From Kiritimatiellia bacterium (GTDB lineage Bacteria > Verrucomicrobiota > Kiritimatiellia > SLAD01), in assembly GCA_007128275.1 (NCBI GenBank), contig SKXR01000133.1, positions 1-20,585 on the forward strand: a stretch of DNA of 20,585 bases, given 5' to 3'. Position 1 is the first letter of the stretch; each line of letters opens with the position of its first letter. Made by a program: the position numbers and the translations under genes. Positions 8,829 through 16,265 of the stretch are shown here, piece by piece. The notes below the pieces were generated by a model, which saw only the letters and a program-made list of their open reading frames with translations, was not told the origin of the DNA and did no database searches.

Positions 8829-10799
8829 TCATCGCGCAAAGAGCCCGGCATTGACGGCGATGATCACTGCGATGAGTTGTTGCAGGATGGCGCCGGCGAG
8901 CAGGTTGATCTGGCCCATCGCGGCCAAGACAATCAATACCAGCCCCAGCACACAGGCGATAAAGATATTCACCCCGATGCTGGTGACCAGCCTCCGACTG
9001 ACCGCGAAAGCGTCGTAGAGGCCTTCGATATTGTCGCGCAACAGCGTGACCTGCGAAGCGGCCACGGCCAAGTCCGTCCCCATTGCCCCCATGGAGATCC
9101 CGACATCGGCTTTGGCCAACGCGGGCGCGTCATTGATACCGTCGCCCACCATGGCGACGCCCCCGCCGCCGTAGCTCTGCTCCTTCTTGACGCGGTGCAG
9201 TTTGGTGTCGGGCATGCATTCGGCCACATATTCGTTCATGCCGAGATCCACCGCAATCTGGTGTGCCGTCTTCGCGCCATCACCGGTAAGCATGACCATT
9301 TTCTTGATGCCCAGCTTGCGCAACCGTTGCATAACGCTTTTCGCCTCCGGACGCATGGAATCCTGAAATGATATTCCGCCCAGCATACGGGTCTTGTCCG
9401 CGATCAAGACACAGGTACGCCCTTTGTCCTTGGATTCCTCGATCCATTTCATCGTCTCGTCCGAGAACTCCCTCCCGTCCTCCATCAACCACATGGCGCC
9501 GACCTTGATATGCCGGTCGTCCTTGATGCCGCACGCGCCGCCGCCTTCGAATTCGAAGAATTTATCGGGTTTATCGGTATCCCCCACCTTGTCTTGGCCG
9601 TAATCGGTAATGGTCTTGGCCAAGGGATGATCGGAATGCCGTTCCACAAAAAGCGCCGCTTCCAGCACGTCCTGCTCAGATACGCCATCGAATCCGACCA
9701 CCTCGACAACCTGCGGACGCGCCATGGTCAGCGTGCCCGTCTTGTCGATAAGCAGGGTCCGGATGCCCGCCAACTGTTCAAGAATCTTCCCGTTGCGGAA
9801 CAACACGCCGCGCCGCGCGGCCCGGCGCAGTCCCACCCATACGGCGGTCGGCGCCGCCAACGCCAGCGCGGAAGGCGAAGCCACCACCACCACCGTCATG
9901 GCAATGCGCAACGCACGGCGAAGATCGTCGGCCGTCTTGTCGACCGCGGTCAGGTAGTAGAAAAGGAATACCCCGAAGCCGGCCGCCATGATCACGGGAA
10001 TCAGCACGGCCGTGATACGGTCGACGAGAATTTCCGTGTCCGTCCGAACCCGGGTGGCTTTCCGCACGGACAGTTCGACCTGGGCCAGCAGGGTGTCTTC
10101 GCCGCGTTTCTCCATCTTCACTTCAATGAATCCGTGCTGGACCACGCTCCCGGCAAATACCTTATCGCCTTCGGATTTCGGATTGAACGAGGACTCCCCC
10201 GTTATCGCGGCTTCGGATACCTGCGCATTGCCGAATACGATCTCGCCGTCCACGGGCACGGTTTCCCCTTCGTTGACGACCAAGGCTTGGCCCGGCCCGA
10301 CCTCCTCGAGGGCCAGATCGACGACTTCTTCCCCTTTCCGGACATGCACGATCTGGGAGCCCGGAATCGAGAAGGACCGCGAGGCGGTGTTGACCTTGCT
10401 GTGCGCGGTTCGTTCCAGCCATTCACTAACCGTGGCAATCAAGACCACGAGCGCGGCTTCCAAGAGCAACCCCGTGGCCATGGCGCAAATGATCACCACG
10501 GCCATCAGCAGATCCGTGGTCAGACGGCCTTCCCCGAACGTCTGCCGCATGGCTCGGTACAGAATCGGGGGCAACCCGAAAAGGATGATGAGTCCGTTGA
10601 TGATGATGTAATACGGCGCCGGCCAGGCGTACATCTCCGGGCCATGCAAGAAATACATGGCGCCGGAGACAATCAGCAGGGCAAGAATCGTCAGCACGCG
10701 CGGCAAGGGCCCGATGATTTCGAATTTCCGTGCGGCTTGTTCGTCGGCGCCCTTGGCCAAACGGCTTTGCGTTTGATCACTCTTCGCCGGTGAATTCAT
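8829..10799 (-). CDS. P1B-like cation-transporting ATPase with SPS in place of CPC
   Basis: P-type ATPase of 656 residues at the cytoplasmic membrane. It has all the energy-coupling parts: AITGES at about 198-203 (actuator), DKTGTLT at 352-358 with the phosphorylated Asp352, SDHPLA at about 389-394, and GDGINDAPALA at 552-562. Six or more hydrophobic helices fit the P1B class. The membrane motif before the phosphorylation domain reads VASPSALALAAPTA, so the usual CPC/SPC has become SPS (Ser308-Pro309-Ser310). No N-terminal HMA domain or CXXC is present, and the last helix lacks HEG(G/S)T of the P1B-4 type, having GAILQQ instead. Metal specificity therefore cannot be assigned and may be lost. 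AAGGGG sits 5 bases before ATG 10799. A sigma-54-like motif lies upstream. An ordinary metal exporter annotation would be unsafe. Confidence 0.93.
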   Translation of the reverse strand: MNSPAKSDQTQSRLAKGADEQAARKFEIIGPLPRVLTILALLIVSGAMYFLHGPEMYAWPAPYYIIINGLIILFGLPPILYRAMRQTFGEGRLTTDLLMAVVIICAMATGLLLEAALVVLIATVSEWLERTAHSKVNTASRSFSIPGSQIVHVRKGEEVVDLALEEVGPGQALVVNEGETVPVDGEIVFGNAQVSEAAITGESSFNPKSEGDKVFAGSVVQHGFIEVKMEKRGEDTLLAQVELSVRKATRVRTDTEILVDRITAVLIPVIMAAGFGVFLFYYLTAVDKTADDLRRALRIAMTVVVVASPSALALAAPTAVWVGLRRAARRGVLFRNGKILEQLAGIRTLLIDKTGTLTMARPQVVEVVGFDGVSEQDVLEAALFVERHSDHPLAKTITDYGQDKVGDTDKPDKFFEFEGGGACGIKDDRHIKVGAMWLMEDGREFSDETMKWIEESKDKGRTCVLIADKTRMLGGISFQDSMRPEAKSVMQRLRKLGIKKMVMLTGDGAKTAHQIAVDLGMNEYVAECMPDTKLHRVKKEQSYGGGGVAMVGDGINDAPALAKADVGISMGAMGTDLAVAASQVTLLRDNIEGLYDAFAVSRRLVTSIGVNIFIACVLGLVLIVLAAMGQINLLAGAILQQLIAVIIAVNAGLFAR

Positions 10800-10861
10800 A
10801 CGTACCCCTTGCTATGTGAATTAAAGCGTCCGCTCTCCCAATACATGGAGCTTATGAGCGG

Positions 10862-10877
10862 GCACCCCTTGTGCCAA
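10862..10877 (-). promoter_or_regulatory. Possible sigma-54 (-24/-12) promoter for the P-type ATPase
   Basis: On the minus strand the sequence TTGGCACAAGGGGTGC matches the sigma-54 consensus TGGCAC-N5-TTGC well: TGGCAC is exact, and the invariant GG and GC dinucleotides are ten bases apart. Transcription would begin about 50 bases before the ATPase ATG. The same bases include an inverted repeat GGCAC/GTGCC with a five-base loop (10861-10875), so the site could instead be a small hairpin or operator. A sigma-70 reading (TTGGCA, 17 bases, TAAGCT) has a poor -10. The rest of the 225-base gap holds no gene that I can support. Confidence 0.35.
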
Positions 10878-11024
10878 GCGGAAAATAGCACAGCGGACAG
10901 GAGCGGGGACAGGGAAAAGACGCTCGAACAGGAGGTCGCCAGCGCATATCCGTCTAGTTGCGCGTGTACAGGAATTGGCCCTGAGAGGTCGCGGAGACCG
11001 GGTCGGGCGACAACCCGTTACGGG

Positions 11025-11771
11025 TCAGGTTTCCTTCTCGTCGCCCCGAGCGCGTTCGGCGAGCCACAGGGTTTGGCGGGCGATGCCCATCATAATGCGC
11101 ACGTCGATTTCAGTTAGTTTACCCCGCGAAAGGATACGGCGCAGTCCCAGCATCATGTGGTCCGCCTTCTGGTCTTCCATGAAATCAATCTTCAGCAGCG
11201 CTTCCCGCCACAGGGCAAACATGCGTTCGCGGATCTCCGAAGACGCTTCGGGCGAGTCCTCGCCGCGCTCGGTCACCGTGCCGGACGCCATATACAACTC
11301 GTACGCGCATACCATGACCGCGTGCGAGATGTTGAGAGAAGGATAGGCGTCCGTTGATGGGATTCGAATGAGTCCGGTACAATACGCCAGATCGTCGTTG
11401 CCCAGTCCGTTGTCTTCCGGACCGAAGACGATGGCAACACGTCCTTCCCCGGCCGTATTCAGCAGGAGCGGAGCCCACTCGCGCGGTGTCTTCGCATGGG
11501 CCCGATACAATCCTTCGCGCACGGACGTGCCGACCACCAACCGGCAATCGGCCACCGCTTCTTTCAGCCCGGGAAACTCCCGCCGATTTTCCCATATGCT
11601 CCGCGCACTGTACGCCCACTTCCCGGCGTCGTACTCGTTGAAATCGTCGCGGGGCGCGGCAATGGCGAGGTCGGATAATCCCATATTCATCATGGCACGG
11701 CACACCGACCCGGCGTTGCCTCCGTAAATCGGACGCACCAAGACCACCCGGATATTTTGCAAGGCATTCAC
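11025..11771 (-). CDS. trmJ: TrmJ-like SPOUT RNA 2'-O-methyltransferase
   Basis: About 248 residues from the GTG at 11771. The N-terminal strand-loop VVLVRPIYGGNAGSVCRAMMNMGL matches TrmJ/TrmH start geometry. VFGPEDNGLGNDDL followed by IRIPSTDAYPSLNISHAV forms the SPOUT trefoil-knot SAM site. The C-terminal helical tail (KIDFMEDQKADHM, LRRILSRGKLTEIDV, GIARQTLW) is the extension typical of TrmJ, which methylates position 32 of some tRNAs. Other SPOUT family members act on rRNA, so the exact target is inferred. The longer open frame begins at 11828 inside the M42 gene, so I favour the GTG, 16 bases after that gene's stop, though no clear Shine-Dalgarno site supports it. Close spacing suggests it is co-transcribed with the M42 peptidase. 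Confidence 0.88.
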   Translation of the reverse strand: MNALQNIRVVLVRPIYGGNAGSVCRAMMNMGLSDLAIAAPRDDFNEYDAGKWAYSARSIWENRREFPGLKEAVADCRLVVGTSVREGLYRAHAKTPREWAPLLLNTAGEGRVAIVFGPEDNGLGNDDLAYCTGLIRIPSTDAYPSLNISHAVMVCAYELYMASGTVTERGEDSPEASSEIRERMFALWREALLKIDFMEDQKADHMMLGLRRILSRGKLTEIDVRIMMGIARQTLWLAERARGDEKET

Positions 11772-11787
11772 GGGGTTGGAGGGAGCG

Positions 11788-12855
11788 TTAGAACGGAATG
11801 AAATTCGTCTTCGCGTTGATCCGCGCACACGTCTGCGCCATCAGTTCCGCCGTGCCCATGAGGTCATCGAGACTGACCACCTCGCACGGGGTATGCATGT
11901 ATCGGTTCGGGATATTCAAGAGTCCGGTGGCGACGCCGGCACGATTGATTTGGATGGCGTTGGCGTCCGTGCCGGTGGCGCGCGATTCCACGTTGATCTG
12001 GTATTTGATCTTTTTCTTCTCGGCGGTCTCGACCATCAATTCGAACAGTTTGGGGTTCACGTTCGGACCGCGCGTAATGACCACCCCTTGCCCGACCTTG
12101 ATATGCCCGTATTTCTTTACCGCTTCACCCATGGAAGGGTAATCCGTGGCGAAGGTGACATCGACGGCAATCCCCACCTGCGGATCGATGCCGTAGGCGG
12201 CCGTGCGCGCGCCGCGCAAACCGATCTCCTCCTGCACCGTGGCGACCGCATGCACCTCGGCTTTCGGGTTCAACGTGGACAAGATACGCGCCGCTTCAAG
12301 TACGGCAAACGCGCCGGCCCGATTGTCGAACCCGCGGCCCGCCACCAAGTTGCCTTCCAATCGGCTCAATCCCTGCGCGACCACGAGCGGATCACCGATC
12401 GACACGCGCTTTTCGGCAGCCTTCCGGTTTGCCGCGCCGATATCGACCCACAATTCATCCAACTTCGTGACCTTGTTTCGTTGCTCTTCCTTCAGCAAAT
12501 GCACGGGGCATTTCCCAATCACGCCGCGCACATGGCCTTTCTTGCCGCGAATGGTGACGTGCTGTCCCTGCGCGATTTGGGGATCCCATCCGCCCACCGG
12601 CTGAATCCACAAATAGCCGTCTTCGTTGATGTGGCTGATCACAAAACCGATTTCGTCGTAATGGCCCGACAACATGATACGCGGCGTGCCGCCGGGATTG
12701 ATCACGGCATCGCTGTTCCCGTGCGAATCGCGACGGATATCATGTGCAAACGCACGCGCCTCCTCCTGCCAGACGCGCGCGGCCTCGTCTTCGTAGCCGG
12801 ACGGGCTGATGCTTTCGATCAGCTGGGTCAGAAAATTCAGGGTCCGTTTGTTCAT
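11788..12855 (-). CDS. M42-family metallo-aminopeptidase (glutamyl aminopeptidase / tetrahedral aminopeptidase-like)
   Basis: Cytosolic, zinc- or cobalt-dependent aminopeptidase of 355 residues, the typical M42 size. All metal and catalytic residues expected of the family are in place: GHYDE (His65, Asp67), GRGFDNRAG (Asp177), VQEEIGLRG (Glu209 and Glu210), AVDVTFATD (Asp232) and PNRYMHTPCE (His321). The family usually forms large tetrahedral dodecamers that trim peptides. A few relatives have been named endoglucanase, but the intact metal site favours peptidase. It begins 18 bases after the stop of the small lipoprotein upstream and precedes TrmJ by 16 bases, so an operon is likely. The start is ATG 12855 with a weak GAG upstream. 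Substrate preference cannot be read from sequence. Confidence 0.93.
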   Translation of the reverse strand: MNKRTLNFLTQLIESISPSGYEDEAARVWQEEARAFAHDIRRDSHGNSDAVINPGGTPRIMLSGHYDEIGFVISHINEDGYLWIQPVGGWDPQIAQGQHVTIRGKKGHVRGVIGKCPVHLLKEEQRNKVTKLDELWVDIGAANRKAAEKRVSIGDPLVVAQGLSRLEGNLVAGRGFDNRAGAFAVLEAARILSTLNPKAEVHAVATVQEEIGLRGARTAAYGIDPQVGIAVDVTFATDYPSMGEAVKKYGHIKVGQGVVITRGPNVNPKLFELMVETAEKKKIKYQINVESRATGTDANAIQINRAGVATGLLNIPNRYMHTPCEVVSLDDLMGTAELMAQTCARINAKTNFIPF

Positions 12856-12873
12856 GGTCTCACATTCGTAGTG

Positions 12874-13401
12874 TTAGCGCCATGTGTCCTTCACCAGATT
12901 ACTACGCTCCCGGCCGTCCGCCGAGGTCCACGCGAAAGCAACCGGCGTTCCTCTGGACGGTGGTCGCAAACCGTTGTAGCCGCCACGGATATTCGACAAG
13001 GTTTTCATGCCCTGTCCCGGAGGTGTGATCCACTCAAACTTGCCCCCCACCCACCGGGTTCCGTCCCAAACAAAAAAGTGGCCCAACGCGTTGTTGCCAC
13101 CCCACGGATAACGGTCCCATGAGAACCGAACAAATCGTCCGTCGGTGGTGATTTCCCCGTCCAACGTCATGACCCGTCGAGCACCTTTGGCCGAGGGCCC
13201 CGAGCCCGTGTGCCAGCGAATGGCGTCCCATTCCTGCTGCTCCGCTGATGCCTGCTCTTCCATTTCTTCGGGCGAGAGATCGGCGGCATCCGGTTCGCGC
13301 GTCGCGCCCGCCCCGTTTACGCTCGACGAACTCGATCGATCATCTATGTAACAGCCGGCGGACAGCCCCCCCATCAACAACAATAACAAGAATTTTCGCA
13401 T
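12874..13401 (-). CDS. Small predicted lipoprotein of unknown function
   Basis: A 175-residue protein from the ATG at 13401, which has AAAGGG 3 bases before it. The upstream open frame reaches 13470, but that extension shows no sense of a signal peptide. MRKFLLLLLMGGLSAGC has a clear lipobox (LSAGC), with Cys17 as the lipidated residue. A Ser-rich linker (DRSSSSS) and an acidic segment (DAADLSPEEMEEQ) follow, then a tryptophan-rich soluble part (RFSWDRYPWGGNN, FFVWDGTRWVGGKFEWITPP). No known domain is recognised. The Trp/Gly-rich pattern suggests a beta structure, perhaps ligand- or wall-binding, but that is speculative. It follows the TMTC-like gene by 97 bases and precedes M42 by 18, so it probably belongs to the M42-TrmJ unit. 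Confidence 0.85.
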   Translation of the reverse strand: MRKFLLLLLMGGLSAGCYIDDRSSSSSVNGAGATREPDAADLSPEEMEEQASAEQQEWDAIRWHTGSGPSAKGARRVMTLDGEITTDGRFVRFSWDRYPWGGNNALGHFFVWDGTRWVGGKFEWITPPGQGMKTLSNIRGGYNGLRPPSRGTPVAFAWTSADGRERSNLVKDTWR

Positions 13402-13498
13402 AATCCCTTTCTTGGAACGCAATTCAAACGAACATGGATGCTGTACAAGTTCATCGTTAAACACAAACAAAAACGGCTTAATTCGCCTTGTGAAGTTT

Positions 13499-15253
13499 CT
13501 ACTGTCTTACCCGTTCGAAGAGGTAGCTGCGTGCCGCGCGCGCTTCCGGGTCGTCCGGCACAAGCAGCAAGAGGTGTTCGGCGTCGTGCAGCGCTTCTTC
13601 GTACCGCCCCTGATTCACCCACAACACGATCCGCGCCTTACGCGCTTCGACATGATACGGATCCAACCGAAGCGTCTCGCTCACCACCTCCAACGCTTCG
13701 TCCAAGCGTCCCTGAAACTGCAGGGTCATCGCCAAATTCCAATGCGCCGGTGCAAAGGACGGACGGATGGCGATCGCCTCGCGCAACATGCGTTCCGCCC
13801 GTTCCAGCTCGCCGAGCCGGCCATAGAGAATGGCATGATTGATGAGAGGCGTCAGGTCGTACGGGTTCAACACATGCGCTTTACCAAAATATTCCACCGC
13901 CTCCGGAAGCCGGCCTTGTCGCTGCATGGACAGACCCATCCAGGTATGCGCTCGTGCGCTGCGGGGTTCATCGCGCAAGGTGCGTTGCCACAAGGACTCG
14001 TCATCGCGAAATTCCTGTATCCGCAAGGTCCCGACCACAAAATAGCCCACCAGCACAACGGCCAACACGGCAGTTCGTCCGGCGGTCCAGGGCCCGGCAC
14101 GCAGGCCGGCGCCCGCCAGACACCAGGACACCACCACCGCGAAGCCCATCACCATCAGCGGCATATAGCGTTCCGCCATAGGATTAAGCAGGGGAACGAG
14201 GTTGGATACCGGCGCAAACCCAAGGAGCAGAACCCCGATCCCGAAACCGATCCAGGTGTAGCCGCGCCGGACAGCCGCCCACCCGCATCCGATCGAAACG
14301 AGAAGCACAAGGCTACCCCCCACAAAACGCCATGTTCCCAGCGATTGCACCGGCTCGATCACGCGATCCACGATGAGCGGTATGGGTAACAGCAATATGC
14401 GCAGATAGGACCACCACAACCACGGCAGCGTGAACAGGTTGTATGGATAGAGCAACGATCGGCCGTTCCATTCCGCACCGATCGCCTGAAGCGACGGCGG
14501 CGACATCCCCTCCGGGTCGGGCCGCGCACACAGCACGATAAACATGACCACCAGTCCCAAGCCGCCCAACACCACCGAGATCATCATACGCCGCGAAGGA
14601 CGCAGGGCGGGGAAACAAACCCAACACCACGCGATCAAGAACGGCGCTACCACGCCTGATTCCTTGCTCAATATCGCGCCGCCCATCGCGACCCATGCCC
14701 AAGCGGCATGGAGACCGTTCCGCACCGGGGAGGCCCCGGCACGGCATCCCAGCGCCCCGTGCAACGCCAACAACCCGAACAGGGCGACCAACAGGTCAGC
14801 GCGAAAGGACGGGACATGCACCGACTCAACCAGTGCCGGATGCCAGGCAAACAATAGAGCGGCGACAAACGCGAACAGATTACGCGGATGTTCCGGTTCG
14901 ACCCGCCGCACAACACGGATGATCAACAGGTAAAGCAACAAGGTCGCGCACCCATGAATCAGATAGTTGGTCGACCGCCATCCAACTGGATTCAAATCCC
15001 ACACGGCACGATCGACCAGATAGGAAAGCAACACTGCCGGTCGCCGACCGTTGACGATGGCGCCATCATTCACGTTTTGCAGGCTCAGCACCGCCGACCA
15101 TCGGCCGGCGGATTCCAGAAAAGGGTTGTCCGCGATCTGCCCGTGATCATCGTACACGAAGGCGTGGCGCGCGCCCCCCAGATACGGGAGCACGGCAAGC
15201 GCCGCTAACACCAGCAGACAAGCAACAATGCGCCGGGTGTTGCCGGCCGACAT
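13499..15253 (-). CDS. TMTC-like membrane protein with C-terminal TPR repeats (GT-C candidate)
   Basis: About 584 residues from the ATG at 15253, with GAGGA 4 bases before it. The first two-thirds hold about ten hydrophobic helices; the last third holds four TPR units (from GLSMQRQGRLPEAVEYFGKA to about NQGRYEEALHDAEHL). The first loop reads FVYDDHGQIADNP (Asp35-Asp36), like the DD motif in eukaryotic TMTC O-mannosyltransferases and other GT-C enzymes. HPALVESVHVPSFRADLL and LLSKESGVV-type segments and NPMAERYMPL also match TMTC layout. I therefore infer a lipid-linked-sugar glycosyltransferase working outside the cytoplasmic membrane. A bacterial acceptor is unknown. The gene starts 10 bases after the era stop, and its ribosome site overlaps the end of era, which suggests translational coupling. 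Confidence 0.85.
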   Translation of the reverse strand: MSAGNTRRIVACLLVLAALAVLPYLGGARHAFVYDDHGQIADNPFLESAGRWSAVLSLQNVNDGAIVNGRRPAVLLSYLVDRAVWDLNPVGWRSTNYLIHGCATLLLYLLIIRVVRRVEPEHPRNLFAFVAALLFAWHPALVESVHVPSFRADLLVALFGLLALHGALGCRAGASPVRNGLHAAWAWVAMGGAILSKESGVVAPFLIAWCWVCFPALRPSRRMMISVVLGGLGLVVMFIVLCARPDPEGMSPPSLQAIGAEWNGRSLLYPYNLFTLPWLWWSYLRILLLPIPLIVDRVIEPVQSLGTWRFVGGSLVLLVSIGCGWAAVRRGYTWIGFGIGVLLLGFAPVSNLVPLLNPMAERYMPLMVMGFAVVVSWCLAGAGLRAGPWTAGRTAVLAVVLVGYFVVGTLRIQEFRDDESLWQRTLRDEPRSARAHTWMGLSMQRQGRLPEAVEYFGKAHVLNPYDLTPLINHAILYGRLGELERAERMLREAIAIRPSFAPAHWNLAMTLQFQGRLDEALEVVSETLRLDPYHVEARKARIVLWVNQGRYEEALHDAEHLLLLVPDDPEARAARSYLFERVRQ

Positions 15254-15263
15254 GGGATCCTCT

Positions 15264-16190
15264 TCAGGCATATCCAAACTTCTTCAACATCCAGAAATTG
15301 CGGTTCCAATCTTTCTCGACCTTCACCCACAACACCAGCTTGACGCGCCGGCCATACATCTCGGCCAACTCCTTCTCCGCTTCCGCCGTCACGGTCTTCA
15401 GCAGGCTCCCTTTGGCGCCGAGCACGATCCCTTTCTGCGAGTGCCGGTTCACGTACACCGTGCCGTGCGCGGTCCACTGTTTCTCGCCTTCCTCCACCTT
15501 CTCGATCCACACGGCTACATCGTGCGGCAGCTCCTGTTTCAGGCGGTGCGCGTATTTTTCGCGCACCACATCCGCCATATTCAATTGTCGCGGATAATCG
15601 GTCAGGACATCGGCCGGGAATAGCAACGGGCCCAAGGGCATCAGCGAGAAGAGATGGGTCGTCAACGACTCGACCCCCTGCCCGGTGAGGCCGGACGCCG
15701 ACATCCATTCCGCGGTGTGCGCCGACTGTTTTTCCTCGGCGACCGACACCCACAACCGGCGGTACGCCTCCGCATGTCTGGGGTCCCGGTCCGCCTTGTT
15801 TAAGAGCGCCAATGTGCGGCCCTCGTGTTCCGCGCGCATCAGTCGCCGTATCCACCCTTCGTCCTCTTCCCGCGGCGGGCGGGAAGCGTCAAACACCAGC
15901 AACACCGCATCCACGCCTTCCGCCGCGGCACGGGCCATGCGGTTCATCATCCGGCCCAGATCATACTTGGCCTTGTGCACGCCGGGCGTATCCATGAACA
16001 CCAACTGCCCGCGCGATTCCGTCAGAATCGCCCGCACCACGTTCCGCGTTGTCTGTACCACGGGACTCACAATCGAGACCTTTTCTCCAAGAATCGCATT
16101 GATCAATGTGGATTTGCCCACATTCGCGGAGCCGACGACGGCGACCATGCCGGCTCGGGTAGTGGCGGGCTCTGCCTGATTGGTTTCCAT
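15264..16190 (-). CDS. era: GTPase Era (16S rRNA maturation factor)
   Basis: KH-domain GTPase that binds the 3' end of 16S rRNA and assists 30S assembly. About 308 residues, the usual size. GTPase motifs are present: GSANVGKST at about 20-28, VQTTRN, DTPG at about 67-70, NKAD at about 131-134 and SAS for G5. The KH domain shows IVLGAKG with the GXXG loop GAKG, then LLKTVTAEAEKELAEMYGRRVKLVLWVKVEKDW. The open frame continues upstream to 16217 via GTG, but the ATG at 16190 has AGGA 6 bases before it. It follows the beta-CASP gene by 75 bases. The beta-CASP and Era pairing fits RNA processing, although beta-CASP enzymes are widespread. Confidence 0.95.
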   Translation of the reverse strand: METNQAEPATTRAGMVAVVGSANVGKSTLINAILGEKVSIVSPVVQTTRNVVRAILTESRGQLVFMDTPGVHKAKYDLGRMMNRMARAAAEGVDAVLLVFDASRPPREEDEGWIRRLMRAEHEGRTLALLNKADRDPRHAEAYRRLWVSVAEEKQSAHTAEWMSASGLTGQGVESLTTHLFSLMPLGPLLFPADVLTDYPRQLNMADVVREKYAHRLKQELPHDVAVWIEKVEEGEKQWTAHGTVYVNRHSQKGIVLGAKGSLLKTVTAEAEKELAEMYGRRVKLVLWVKVEKDWNRNFWMLKKFGYA

Positions 16191-16265
16191 ACATGTCCTA
16201 TTTCGGCGTGTGTGCACCCCTTGCGGTTCGGCGGCAGTCCCTCTTCGGAAAGGGCGTGCGCTCGA

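Noticed and set aside
9510..10793. 427-codon plus-strand frame opposite the P-type ATPase
   Set aside because: Shadow of the ATPase codon pattern with no domain of its own.
10887..10915. Short near-repeat AGCGGACAGG / AGCGGGGACAGG before the ATPase
   Set aside because: Two copies of a 10 to 12-base unit; too short and imperfect to be called a repeat array or mobile-element end.
11013..11025. ACCCG-TTA-CGGGT inverted repeat just after the TrmJ-like stop
   Set aside because: A terminator was considered, but the stem is only five pairs, the loop three bases, and no T-run follows on the minus strand.
10809..11117. 102-codon plus-strand frame in the gap before the ATPase
   Set aside because: It continues into the antisense of the TrmJ-like gene, has no ribosome site, and shows no family pattern.
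11776..13122. 448-codon plus-strand frame opposite the M42 gene and small lipoprotein
   Set aside because: It runs across two real genes and their gap, and its composition is that of a shadow frame.
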